Part shown: piece after piece, positions 10,246 to 20,376 of the stretch | Layout of the letters: each line of letters starts with the position of its first letter | How positions within the stretch are numbered: the stretch's first letter is position 1 | DNA from: Leptasterias polaris | Lineage: Eukaryota; Echinodermata; Asteroidea; Forcipulatida; Asteriidae | Direction of reading: 5' to 3' | Assembly (NCBI GenBank): GCA_037783415.1 | Contig: JAZGTN010000047.1 | Location: 3,348,001-3,412,000 of the forward strand | Length of the DNA: 64,000 bases | Made by a program: the position numbers and the translations under genes | The notes under the pieces: model-generated | Told to the model about the DNA's origin: nothing | Databases searched by the model: none | The model's input: the letters and a program-made list of their open reading frames with translations, nothing else

Positions 10246-10467
10246 GATAGTTCCCAGTAGACGCCATCTTTACGGGCAAATCGCATTTTGGCATGCAGGC
10301 GCGTCAAGCGCTCTAATTATTAACGCAGCCGCGTCATTCACTAACCAATCATGCAATGAGTTTGGTGAAATGTGCGCGTGCTGCACGCTGTTCTCACGCG
10401 TAACGCATGACTGTGTGTTCCAAATTGCCCGTAAAGATGGCCGATTTACGTCATACTGCAACCTATC
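10246..10467. mobile_element. 222-bp MITE, copy 1 (TA target site)
   Basis: The ends read GATAGTTCCCAGTAGACG at the left and, reversed, GATAGGTTGCAGTATGACG at the right. Both arms then carry GCCATCTTTACGGGCAA. TA flanks both sides (10244-10245, 10468-10469). A second copy at 43904-44125 has the same length and, by hand alignment, six differences. The minus-strand ORF 10270-10461 is an artefact of the repeat; a version of it recurs in the second copy. Confidence 0.9.
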
Positions 10468-11746
10468 TATTGGTACCTCATTGCGTCATACGCGCGCGCA
10501 TCTTCTGCACGCACATCTTTTGCACGCACAATCCACTACTCCCGACTCCAGCTACGTTTTGTGTAATGTTTCAAAAAAATCTACCTTTTCATCGTTCAAA
10601 TAAGAAAACTTTCCACTATGAGAAAATCTACAGTCTTTGAAGGATGTATGTAAGAGCCAGGTCTCACTATTAAACTTTTCTGGCATGAATCACCAAGGAC
10701 AAACTAGTTAAAATCAACTCCTATGGGCTTCTGGTAATCAGTGGAGCCAGTTTGAGTGAAGTGGGCGTGGCTCACATAGAATTACGCCACTTACGAAGGG
10801 GGTTGATTGTGCTAAAGTACGGGGAGCCTTTTCGGCAAAACAATTTATCATACTGTAAAAAATTATTCATACCACTGATAAATCATTATTTAAATTTTAA
10901 ATACCGAAACAAAACTACAAATCTGATTATTCTCCAAAAGGGTAGCTTTAAATGCTTGTTTTGGGGAGCTTTATCTTTTCTTGTTAATAGCAGGCTTGTG
11001 CCAAACCAGTTATATACGAGAGTTGTGGAAGTTCGAAATAATAATTATAAACTTATACTTTGTACTTCATTATTACCCTTTTTTTAGAACAATCAAACAA
11101 ACAAAACAGAAAAACGTCAATGTCCTCAAGACCTACTTTTCTTTCCACCGAACCCCCCCCCCCCCCCAATTTCTTGTAATACTTGATGTTAAACAAGACA
11201 GTAAATGCACATTAGATGAAACATGCATTTTTAAATGAGATAAAGGGTGAAATTACCAGCAAAATGTTGCACGCATGACGGATTTTGCTCTCGATGTAGA
11301 CTAGACGACTCCGAGGTATCCTACCGTATGTTGAGAGCTTTTCCCCCAGTCGTCGGACTGTGGCAGAAAGTGCTCTTGAACTACTCGGTGTTTTCACAGC
11401 CGAGTCCTCTTAAATTTCATTCTACACTAGCGGCCCTTAGTTTATTCTGCTGTAAAATGCTTGAGTGAGTTGGGTGGTTGGGCGTGTCTACAAGACTGAC
11501 TGGTATCCGTTTCACGGACTCCAAATACAAAGAGATTTTAAAAAAAACTTACTGGTATACCTGGCTTGAAGAATAAATAAGCCATAATTTTCCATAGTTT
11601 TCAATTACAATAAAAAATATTTTTAAGACAAGATCACAAAACTGTGGTGAAAGGTATCTTTCGCAATTTAAACAAGTTTTATCTCTCAAGTTTTTGTCAG
11701 ATCTTTTTCTTATCACGAAAGAAATGCTACAAATAATTGCGTACAC
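10468..11746. other. Unique DNA, no gene recognised; poly-C at 11153-11167
   Basis: ORFs 10752-11087 (111 codons) and 10981-11238 lack domains, and the second runs into a 15-C tract. Nothing else was recognised. CAAACAAACA-type runs near 11090 are simple sequence. Confidence 0.5.
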
Positions 11747-11961
11747 CGGAAGCGTATTTGCGGCCACTTGAATTAAAAAATCTCTCTTATCGTGTACGTA
11801 CACGATAACTTACATCGTGTACGTACACGATTACTTATATCGTGTACGTACACGATAAGTCCAAACTTACGATAATTTATCATGTACGTACACGTACATG
11901 ATAATTCCTAACATATTTGCACGTAGATTTCTTGTATTCATGTGGCGGCAATACGCTTCCG
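11747..11961. mobile_element. Foldback/MITE-like element with palindrome array in its core
   Basis: The terminal inverted repeats are about 37 bp: CGGAAGCGTATTTGCGGCCA (11747 on) against, from the right end reversed, CGGAAGCGTATTGCCGCCAC, followed inward by TGAAT and AATCT in both. The 120-bp core is almost entirely palindromes (11787-11904). The length (215 bp) matches the other short elements here. A target-site duplication is not clear. It has no protein-coding capacity. Confidence 0.75.
11787..11904. repeat. Array of four palindromes, first three spaced exactly 25 bp apart
   Basis: The perfect 18-mer ATCGTGTACGTACACGAT occurs at 11789-11806, 11814-11831 and 11839-11856, with centres 25 bp apart. 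The first extends to a 22-bp perfect palindrome (11787-11808). A fourth, related palindrome (11877-11904) has the arm ATCATGTACGT and a 2-base mismatched centre. Each could bind a dimeric protein or extrude as a cruciform. Confidence 0.95.
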
Positions 11962-12954
11962 TAACCACTTGCACTTTATACACTTTCAATAATGTCCCTT
12001 GTTTTTTACCTACTGGTGCATGAAGGTCAACTTAGTATACCAGCTCATTTAAGTTTTAGATTCAGGGTCCATAATCAATACCCGGTTAATCCACCCAACC
12101 ACGTCTGGAAAAGGTCCAGGTATAGGCAGGCACCACGCCACCCCCTTCTGATTTTTTCCATACGTATGTCTAGACGCATGAGTACAAAATCATCGTAAAA
12201 GTCTATTGCTCCCTCTTGCCCCGCCCCCTCCGGCTCCCACTCTCTCTTACCAAAAAACCAGCGATCCACAAAAGTTGCCAAACGTGTTCCAAAGCTTTTA
12301 CAGTCTGTTTATTTCTGGCGTTTCGTATCGCTGCATCATTTGAGATGAAAGAGCCGCCTCAGTGTCAACCCCCTCCTCCCCCCCCCCCCACCCCGAACAC
12401 CAAAAATACCGGATGGCCTGTTTCATTGGAACCATAATAGACAAAAGTCAGATAATTGTTTTCCCTTGCTAATGGACGCCATTGTCTCCATTTTCCCGCC
12501 AAGCATTACGTTCAAGACCAGCCAAACGAGTTTGGTATTGTGTGGCGGTAACTTTAATGTTCATACAGTTTAAGAACTTCATATACGCTATTAAGTCGTT
12601 TGGCGATACCATTTGTTTAGAAATTATAGGCACAGGGCAAAACCTCTCAGCTGGTCCCGGCTAAACACACAAAGGGTGGAGTGTTTTTCCCTATACTTCT
12701 TTTTCTTTTCTTGTCTTTTTGGTTTTAATTGAAGTAATCAACGCTTTGTGACTTAATATAGGGAGCTACCAGGGGAATTGTTTTTATTGCTTTTTATTTA
12801 GTAACGAGAACTGGTTAAAATCATTCTGATTTTATCACCCGTAAAAGGTCTTTCCCTGGGAGTCGTTCTTCGTCAGCCGTTGGTTAAAACATTGATCGGG
12901 AGACGCTGTCGGAATACGCAGCACTAAATAAAGAATTGTGAAACAAAGCTGATG
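11962..12954. other. Unique DNA, no gene recognised; poly-C at 12378-12389
   Basis: ORFs 12075-12281 (minus), 12216-12437 and 12482-12664 have no recognisable domain. A 12-C run and CCCTCC-type sequence lie at 12371-12395. Confidence 0.5.
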
Positions 12955-13279
12955 AGCCAAATTTCATGGCTCCTTTTACCGCCGAATTCTGCGCTTGCGA
13001 TCATCATTCTCCGCTTACTGTGCAAGCACCGAATTTCTGCGCTAGCTGTATAAGCGAAGAATACCTAGTAACATGGACTACGCACGCGCACAGGAAAAAT
13101 TCTCTGCTATAGCCTGTTATGTCTTTTCTATTTTTAACTATTGTATTTGACCTTCGGGTCACGAAGTTTGTCAATTTTAATAAATTCATTCAAATTTAAT
13201 GAAATACGTAAGCGCGGAATTCCCTACTTCCGTAAGCGCCGGTTCTTTGCTTACGGTAAGCAGAACAATGAAATCGGGC
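12955..13279. mobile_element. MITE-like element with ATTTCATGGCTC ends and GCGCTTACG subterminal repeats
   Basis: The left end GCCAAATTTCATGGCTCC, then TTTTACCG, pairs imperfectly with the reversed right end, GCCCGATTTCATTGTTCTGC, then TTACCG. Short GCGCTTACG/GTAAGCGC motifs recur near both ends, including a hairpin CCGTAAGC (13230-13237) / GCTTACGG (13249-13256). Length is about 325 bp, with no transposase. Confidence 0.65.
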
Positions 13280-13339
13280 GCTGGTCGTTTTTGGAAATGA
13301 GTTACAAAAGCATTGTGTATGTATTTAGTGTTTCTTTTT

Positions 13340-13373
13340 GGGGGGTGGGGGGTGGGGGGGGGGGGGGTAGGGG
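13340..13373 (+). repeat. G-rich tract including 14 consecutive G
   Basis: G runs at 13340-13345, 13347-13352 and 13354-13367 could form G-quadruplex on the plus strand. It is one of only two long G runs on this strand. Confidence 0.9.
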
Positions 13374-14219
13374 TGTATGTTTGTCTGACTGATTGGGGGT
13401 TGTTTTTGTTTTGTTTTACTTTTTTTTCTAGATGACAAAGCTTTTTTCCCCTAACATTAGGGCAAGTACAGTGAAAGCAGAAAGCAAAATGCCGTAAATA
13501 TTTGCATAATAATTATTATACAGCATTGGTAGTCTCACTTGTGAAGTTGAAAAATGGACGCTGCTTGTATACCACCCATGTGGGACTTGGTTTATATAAA
13601 TGTAATCCATTATTATTATTTTCATTGTTATAATTTGTTTAATATCAATAGTGCAAAAGGTGGTACCGTTCATTGCGCAACACCGTATTGCCATTTCAAC
13701 AACGGGAATGATGCAGTTTGTACACGCGAACAATGGAGCGGATTTCTGGTACAATAAAGACAGCCCACTGTATATTATGGGATTGCAGATTCAAAAGAAA
13801 AATATATAAAAGAAACACAGCCTTATCCACTATGGATGAAGGGGTCGGGATAGTCACATAATTATCAATCATGTTATTTTTCAATATTTCAATTGAAATG
13901 AATGTTATAAGGTTTTAGTATGATTTGGGTTGCACCTGCAGGGATCGTGTGTGGAGAGAGAAAAAACGTCAACCTGCCAAAAAGGTGTCCCCGTGTTTAC
14001 CCACTGGTGCCCTTAAACGGTTTGCAATATTATTCCATAGAGATGAACGTAAACTACAATTTATGGGTTGGTTGGGATTGGGCACCATCCGTGTTGGTGT
14101 CCTGCCTACAAATGGATGACGGGGGTAGGGGAACCTTGACAAAAAAATAAATAAAGGCAACGAAAAGCAAATTTTATAAAAAGCAGACGATAAGAGGCTT
14201 ACAACTTTATTAATTAGTT
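13374..14219. other. Unique DNA, no gene recognised
   Basis: Overlapping ORFs on both strands (13428-13754 minus, 13554-13757, 13696-13884 minus, 13920-14150, 13969-14160 minus) show no domain. A T-rich run ends in TTTTTTTCTAG at about 13434, which looks like a splice acceptor but has no partner. Confidence 0.5.
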
Positions 14220-15211
14220 GGCAGAGGTTTCCAGACCAGTGTCGTTACCGCTCCTGCACCCATCTTAATGAAATCAAACAAGGCAGAGGTTTCCAGACCA
14301 GTGTCGTTACCGCTCCTGCACCCATCTTAATGAAATCAAACAAGGCAGAGGTTTCCAGACCAGTGTCGTTACCGCTCCTGCACCCATCTTAATGAAATCA
14401 AACAAGGCAGAGGTTTCCAGACCAGTGTCGTTACCGCTCCTGCACCCATCTTAATGAAATCAAACAAGGCAGAGGTTTCCAGACCAGTGTCGTTACCGCT
14501 CCTGCACCCATCTTAATGAAATCAAACAAGGCAGAGGTTTCCAGACCAGTGTCGTTACCGCTCCTGCACCCATCTTAATGAAATCAAACAAGGCAGAGGT
14601 TTCCAGACCAGTGTCGTTACCGCTCCTGCACCCATCTTAATGAAATCAAACAAGGCAGAGGTTTCCAGACCAGTGTCGTTACCGCTCCTGCACCCATCTT
14701 AATGAAATCAAACAAGGCAGAGGTTTCCAGACCAGTGTCGTTACCGCTCCTGCACCCATCTTAATGAAATCAAACAAGGCAGAGGTTTCCAGACCAGTGT
14801 CGTTACCGCTCCTGCACCCATCTTAATGAAATCAAACAAGGCAGAGGTTTCCAGACCAGTGTCGTTACCGCTCCTGCACCCATCTTAATGAAATCAAACA
14901 AGGCAGAGGTTTCCAGACCAGTGTCGTTACCGCTCCTGCACCCATCTTAATGAAATCAAACAAGGCAGAGGTTTCCAGACCAGTGTCGTTACCGCTCCTG
15001 CACCCATCTTAATGAAATCAAACAAGGCAGAGGTTTCCAGACCAGTGTCGTTACCGCTCCTGCACCCATCTTAATGAAATCAAACAAGGCAGAGGTTTCC
15101 AGACCAGTGTCGTTACCGCTCCTGCACCCATCTTAATGAAATCAAACAAGGCAGAGGTTTCCAGACCAGTGTCGTTACCGCTCCTGCACCCATCTTAATG
15201 AAATCAAACAA
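14220..15211 (+). repeat. Minisatellite: 16 copies of a 62-bp unit, no divergence seen
   Basis: The unit begins GGCAGAGGTTTCCAGACCAG and ends TGAAATCAAACAA. The array is 992 bp, exactly 16 x 62, starting and ending on unit boundaries. I found no base difference between copies when reading line by line. 62 is not a multiple of 3 and stops occur on both strands, so it is not a protein repeat. Such uniformity implies very recent expansion, strong homogenisation, or an assembly artefact. The copy number may differ between individuals. Confidence 0.97.
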
Positions 15212-15404
15212 AATATAAAAATGGTAGTTTTTGTTTGGTTTACCTTTTCAGAGATTACTTCGTTCTCAACCTGCTCACCAACCATTAAAAAAGACTGCTA
15301 GAAAAAAAGTAGGTTAAAAAAAAAAGGCCCAAGTTTTGCATTTATTGCAAATTGTCTCTCTTGATTATTTTTTACGTTTTTTATTTTTTGTTTGATGAAA
15401 GATC

Positions 15405-15737
15405 ACCTAACATCACAATGCCACGGACTGCCACTTCAAGTCGAGGGCTACACTTAACCGATTTGTTGTGTAATGCACGTAAAAGAACCCAGTGCACTTA
15501 TCGAAAAGAGAAGGGGTTTGCCCCGGTGTTCCTGGTTTGATTGGCTGCATATTGCGCCACAGCACCTTGTAAACCATTACATGGTGCTATGTAAAGAAAT
15601 AGGTCTCAAAAATTCAAAAAGTAGCTCCACATATATACCTTGCAGGAAAATACTGACTGTTGAAGTGCCTTGAGCGTCACTGAGTGACGGATATGAGCGC
15701 TATATAAGAAGCCACTATTATTATTATTATTATTATT
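15405..15737 (+). mobile_element. SINE body and 3' tail, plus strand
   Basis: Contains AATGCACGTAAAAGAACCCA, then GGTTTGCCCCGGTGTTCCTG, then GAGCGCTATATAAGAAGCCA and an ATT microsatellite tail (15714-15736). I recall this order of segments from echinoderm tRNA-derived SINEs whose 3' end resembles an L2-type LINE tail. The tRNA-like head is missing or decayed. ORFs 15352-15540 and 15473-15673 are inside it and are not genes. Confidence 0.65.
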
Positions 15738-16040
15738 TGGGCTATATACCCAAATCAACAGTCACCAGGAGCACGTTGCCACTTACTCCTGGGGCTGAAA
15801 CAGGGTTACCCCCTTCACCGTCCATTAGGATGTAGACCAAGGTATCATCCACTAAGAGCCTGGCTGGTAGAGCAGAGTGCACTCCCTTCCCAACTTTTTA
15901 CGAAGCAATTATCGTTAAGTGCCTTGCTCAAGGGCACAAGTGTCATGACTGGGATTCGAACCCGCACTCTGCTGCTGACAACACCAGAGCTTGGGTCCGG
16001 TGAATTAGACCGCTCAGCCACGATACGCCATATCTTTGCC
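15738..16040 (-). mobile_element. tRNA-derived SINE, minus strand, adjacent to the previous SINE
   Basis: On the minus strand TGGCTGAGCGG (complement of 16010-16020) is an A box and GGTTCGAATCCC (complement of 15951-15962) a B box, in the order and spacing of a Ser/Leu-type tRNA-like head. CTTGAGCAAGGCACTTAACG follows. The two SINEs lie tail to tail. ORFs 15845-16084 (minus) and 15924-16346 are by-products. Confidence 0.7.
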
Positions 16041-16051
16041 ACTTCCTGCCA

Positions 16052-16068
16052 CCCCCCCCCCCCCCCCC
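16052..16068 (+). repeat. Poly-C tract (17 C)
   Basis: A homopolymer next to the SINE head, followed by ACCCAAC. Confidence 0.95.
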
Positions 16069-16389
16069 ACCCAACAAAAAACATTCAAAATTTGGTCAAA
16101 ATAATTGACGTAAGTGAACCAAAAACCGCTGAGAGGTCAGATCAACAACATAGACATCGAACATTGTTTGTCGAGCGCCCGTCTACCCGTTTAAAACCGC
16201 CCAATTTTTACACAGTCGTAACTTTTCACACAAAAATATATAGATATATGAATTTTAACTTGTCAAATCCCACACTTGAGAAGTCAATCAAGTTTCCCGA
16301 CACAACGAAACAAAGAATTAACATCAATCGATTTTCTCATAATTAATATAATGGCGACAAATGTGTTTACATACAAACAACTCACTCTG

Positions 16390-16427
16390 CCCAACTTGTT
16401 AAAGTTGTGTAACTTTTACAAGTTGGG
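16390..16427. repeat. Hairpin, 17-bp stem with one mismatch and 4-base loop
   Basis: The arms are CCCAACTTGTTAAAGTT (16390-16406) and, reversed, CCCAACTTGTAAAAGTT (from 16427), with loop GTGT. It is too short for a typical pre-miRNA. No flanking repeat was recognised. Confidence 0.85.
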
Positions 16428-17944
16428 TGTCTTTGGGAAAAAAAATGACTTGAAATAAGTCAGACTTTACATCCTTAACCTTCCACCCGATCACCCAGTC
16501 ATGATATCGAAAATGTGGGTTGAATTAATGTCCTTTCAACACTGTCACAAATGACAAAATCATTGTTAATATTACCGTCGTTATAATACAATGACAAGAA
16601 ACTGTTTAAGTTTCACAAAAGATATTTGACGTAAGTTTACGTGCACGGGAGGGAAAGGCTTAAAATTAGTCCATACCTACTAAATTACTTATAATTTCGT
16701 CTGCCCTAACCGAACCCAAAGTAATGTCGTTGGCGGGAAAAGTATAACAAAAGCTTTTGTTCACCCCAACAAAATGTATTGTACACATGAAAAATGACTT
16801 GCCACGCAACCCGGAGCATGCTATGTAATTAATCAAAATATCATTTATCATTATTATACGACCCGGCCATGCGACTTCAGCACAACCTATGTGTGGTTTA
16901 TGCAAGTTCTATTTATAATTCAAAGGCCTTCCTTTAAAAAGAGCTGCCCCAGTATTGTTCCCTTGGACTATAGCAAATCGTTGTTCACAAAATTGAGGTC
17001 AAGATGCTGGGAAAATGATTATATTATTTTTTCAAAACGCAGCTAAAGTTTTATACATTTTTGAAATAGTATTATTGTTGACAGAAACTAATCATGCTAT
17101 CAATGCATGCTTTTATTTCCATAGCCATAATTTATTTGTTGGAGTCGATGAGGTCGAAGACTCGTCTCTAAAAGGAATGACGTTTATTTATTACAATTTG
17201 TTTTGTTGTTTTTTGCTTTTTGGTTGGTTTGTTTGTTCGTTCGGTTTTGTTTTGTGGTTTTTTGTTGTTGGTTTTTTTGCAAAGGCCTTCATGAAGAGGG
17301 AACAAACTGTTATCCAAAACGATGTCTCTTTCCAGACCCCACTCATTTTAAACAAGATAAAACGGGAAAACAAAGACAGTTAAAATGTTAACGTTTTCAA
17401 AGACTATTATTAAGGAAAGCCAAATTTCCCTTGTTCTTTACCAACCAATAAAGAATCGATTTAGCAAAGTTTCTCCCTAATACCTGGGCAGAGTCGTTTA
17501 AAAACTAGCTTTCAATAGGCTACATTTGGGTCTGGGCTGCATTGGTTGGGCTACATTTGGGTACAACGTGGGGCTACTTCACAGGCCCAGGCTTCATTGA
17601 GACATAAAGTTGAGGCTAAGGTCCAAGGTTTCTCTACATTTAGGTCTGGGATATATTAAGGTCTGGGCTGCATCTTCGTTGTAGACAAAACCTTAACAGT
17701 GTAGTTTTAACATGGCTTGGTTCAGCTACTGTAGTTCATGACGTTGTCGACAGCTTGAATGTTTGCTCTCTCCAAATTGGCATTGTGTGCACCATACCTA
17801 TACAATTTGAAGAGATGTTATTTCAGTTTTTGTTTGCAGACCAACAACAATTGAGATGGATACTGTGTGTTCTTTGCATTAACTTTATGACGCATTACTA
17901 GTGCAACTTGTTTGAGAATTAAAAAAATGTCCGTGACTAGGAAT
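16428..17944. other. Unique DNA; T/G-rich block and degenerate GGCTACATTTGGGT repeats
   Basis: A T/G low-complexity block lies at about 17200-17280; it creates the hydrophobic ORF 17015-17383 and its neighbours. At 17511-17700 GGCTACATTTGGGT and GTCTGGGCTGCAT recur in a loose, degenerate tandem. No gene was recognised. Confidence 0.5.
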
Positions 17945-18248
17945 CTATAGACCATGTGACCTGTGGCATCACATGTTTACAAAAGAGCCACAGAGCCTGG
18001 ACTCCCTGCAGGCAAGTTTGTACGCAGCTCAATGGAAGAACACGCTAAATCTTATGTTTTAAGGAGATTGCACTGTCTGATTTTTGTCAACTTTTGATAT
18101 AAAGAAAAAGGGGACATCTCAAAAGCTGTACAGCTGTTGCTTTTGTATAACTCTTAAATTTATGTGAAAATTATAACACAAAATGTAAATTTTCCCATAT
18201 GGCCCATACATGGTCACTACTCTGTAAACAAAGATAACAGGGTCTATA
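17945..18248. mobile_element. Inverted-repeat element with TATAGACC ends
   Basis: The left end TATAGACCATGTGACC and the reversed right end TATAGACCCTGTTATC share the terminal octamer, and both arms carry GTTTACA further in. It is about 300 bp and noncoding. The ends are consistent with a TA-targeting MITE, but decayed. Confidence 0.55.
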
Positions 18249-18289
18249 CATTTCAGAATTACTCCCAGTTCAAATTTCACTGAGTTTTG

Positions 18290-18560
18290 GGTCCCAGGAG
18301 GCTAGACACCTTCTGAATTAGACTGACCCCGAAACTGGTTTTTAAAACTGGGATTTTGACTCAGACTCTGCTTTAATTTTGTATCAGATTCTGCTTCAAT
18401 TTTGTATCAAATTCTGCTTCAATTTTGTATCAGATTCTGCTTCAACTTTGTATCAGATTCTGCTTTAATTTTGTATCCTATTCTGGGTCATTCTGACCCA
18501 GAAATTGGTCAGGCCCTCTATGACATTGAATCCGGGTCAATTTCGACCCGGGGATTTCTG
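18290..18560. repeat. GGGTCA/TGACCC-rich repeat, locus 1
   Basis: A segment with repeated TGACCC and GGGTCA motifs, such as GGGTCAATTTCGACCCGGGG (about 18533-18552). It resembles loci at 31310-31535 and 35385-35600, which also contain GGGTCAN(5-6)TGACCCGG inverted pairs. The 23-bp tandem at 18362-18476 lies inside it. Confidence 0.55.
18362..18476 (+). repeat. Tandem repeat, five copies of 23 bp
   Basis: Units follow the pattern CAGATTCTGCTTCAATTTTG TAT with one to three changes each. The starts are 18362, 18385, 18408, 18431 and 18454. It gives rise to the repeated residues of a chance ORF at 18402-18641. Confidence 0.95.
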
Positions 18561-18570
18561 GAGTTTATTA

Positions 18571-18906
18571 AGCCCTTTTCATACTACTCTATTCCCCGTG
18601 GGCAACCCCGTGGAATAACGGTCGGCCTTTTCACACTATGATCACTTTACCCCCTGTCTTCCCCCTGTCTGCCCCGGCAAGTGGGCATACCCCGGGGAAT
18701 AGCCACCCCTGTTCCGGATTAGGGATAATTAAGCGGTAAAACTCCGGGGTATGCTTGAAACATGCAACAGGAACCCTGTGGATTAGGAACCTATGGCGGG
18801 GATAGTGTGAAAGTGCGCCGGGGTAACCGTAGGGTAAAACAAAACAAAACGGGGCCTCCCCGGGGCTGTATTCTACGGGGGTAAGAGATGCAGTGTGAAA
18901 AGGGCT
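18571..18906. mobile_element. GC-rich MITE with AGCCCTTTTCAYACT ends and TTA duplication
   Basis: The left end AGCCCTTTTCATACTACTC matches the reversed right end AGCCCTTTTCACACTGCATC. TTA flanks both sides (18568-18570 and 18907-18909), as for PIF/Harbinger-type elements, which duplicate three bases. The interior is markedly GC-rich (CCCCGGGG motifs) compared with its surroundings. No transposase. Confidence 0.75.
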
Positions 18907-18909
18907 TTA

Positions 18910-19229
18910 GAAATTGAACAGGGGGCTGAAATAGATAAGTCGGAACGGGGTTGGACAGGAAGTATCAGAGTGGTTCTTTTACCCACCAACCCCCTCTCTG
19001 CCCCGCCTCAACAGGGAGTAGTAAGCCTTTTTCTCGGTCACTAAGCTGTATGTAGAATACATTACTTGTTATACTGAGGAGTCAGTAATAATCAGGCAGG
19101 ACTCAGCAGCCTCCGTGGGAGAGGGGAAAAAGGCTGGTATTTGGGAAAGGGAAGACTGGTATTAAAGTTTATTCCAGCTAAGACCCTAGACAGGGTTTTC
19201 CCCTAACCGTGTGCGCCTATAAACCTGAG
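18910..19229. other. Unique DNA, no gene recognised
   Basis: Nothing was found beyond G/C-run-rich sequence close to the preceding element. Confidence 0.5.
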
Positions 19230-19560
19230 TAAATCACATAAACACACGGAAGGCTTCAGTTCCGCGCCGAGCCGGAGCTTGATGCACGGTGGCTTTAAGC
19301 ACCGTGGTCGGCCAGACGCCTCGGCCGGGTTTTTGTAATCCACCCCGCCGTACACAGCTCCTAGATCCCCCCTCGATCGTAGCCAGCCCGAAATACCCTC
19401 CGATTAGACTCCATCCAATCCGAGCAGCGTCCCAAAAGCCTGCCGCTTCACTCATAAAGATCCCCTGGTTTGTCTCACTCTTGCGTGGGACTCGGGCAGA
19501 TTTTGCGAAGAGGTTCAGTACCGTTCGCAACTCCGAGTTCAAGGGCTCTCCGATTTAGCG
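19230..19560. other. GC-rich, CpG-containing island, open on both strands
   Basis: About 330 bp clearly richer in GC and CpG than its surroundings, with overlapping ORFs of 102 codons (minus, 19234-19542) and 89 codons (plus, 19289-19558). Neither shows a recognisable domain. Double openness is expected where GC content reduces stop codons. It could be a CpG-rich regulatory island, a diverged exon or an unrecognised repeat. Confidence 0.35.
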
Positions 19561-20376
19561 TGGCATGAATTTTATCCCAAAAGTGGAGTTTTGTGTTTTT
19601 GTCACTGGAAATACCTGCCTGTATGCGACATTTTTATACGTAATGACGTCACCAGGTAGGTTTTTCTCTTCCATATATTATATTCATGATTAACAAGTGC
19701 GATTTTTCACTTTTGAACCAGGCATAGTTTCCCAGTTGCATCCGGAGCTAGCAATTTATGAAATTAACTTACCCCGTTTTTCAATCCATGTCTTCATTAT
19801 TGTTATGATATCACACGTACTATAGTATTATTGAACTATGACACGCCGGCTATCTATTGTGTGCATTGATAAAAGAATTCACTGTGTAAAGGCTGGCATC
19901 TAGGGGGTGTGCTTTCAAATTACTAATCGATGAAATTCATTTATTTATTTATTTATTTTGTAAAGAGAGGTTAAATTTGTGAAATAGTTATCGTCTTTGT
20001 TAAGGAACTTCTTCTTGTAGTCTTCCTCTGCGTCCATGTTCTTCCCAGGTATAACATTTGAGGGTTGTGGTGTCCCAGACTGGACTCAGTGACTTATTTA
20101 GTGAACGAAACCATTCTATTAAAAGGGGGGATCTCTTACAAAGCACTTTGGGGTACCAGCACGAGGGGCAATATCTTGTCTCAAGTCTCGTTCTCTCTTT
20201 GTAATTGGTACCGAGATCATGAAGGCCAATTACTTATGAACTGAAAAGGACGAGGGGGACGCCGTTTTCCATTAAAGCCTCAGTTTGGTTACATTGACTA
20301 ACATTGGAGAACAAATATAATGACTTTTTGAAAAATAACTTCGGGGAAAGAGATCTTCTGTTTTCAGAAGATGGAC
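19561..20376. other. Unique DNA; (ATTT)n at about 19938-19958
   Basis: AT-rich with a short TTTA tandem. The minus-strand ORF 20234-20458 is chance. Confidence 0.5.

Noticed and set aside
10270..10461. Minus-strand ORF whose protein has a near-copy at 43928-44251
   Set aside because: The similarity is fully explained by the two copies of the 222-bp MITE. The frame runs through terminal inverted repeats and into unrelated flank in the second copy.
14220..15211. CRISPR array or protein repeat
   Set aside because: The units are directly adjacent without unique spacers, 62 is not a multiple of three, stops occur on both strands, and the DNA is eukaryotic.
14220..15211. Repeated mini-exon on the minus strand (TTTCATTAAG then a GCG|GTAACG donor-like site in each unit)
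   Set aside because: The would-be exon is about 15 bp, the acceptor has a weak pyrimidine tract, and nothing around it supports splicing.
15924..16346. 140-codon ORF
   Set aside because: It lies across a minus-strand SINE and a poly-C tract, with no recognisable domain outside them.
19234..19542. 102-codon minus-strand ORF
   Set aside because: An overlapping 89-codon frame on the other strand has equal merit. Both are better explained by the GC-rich island.
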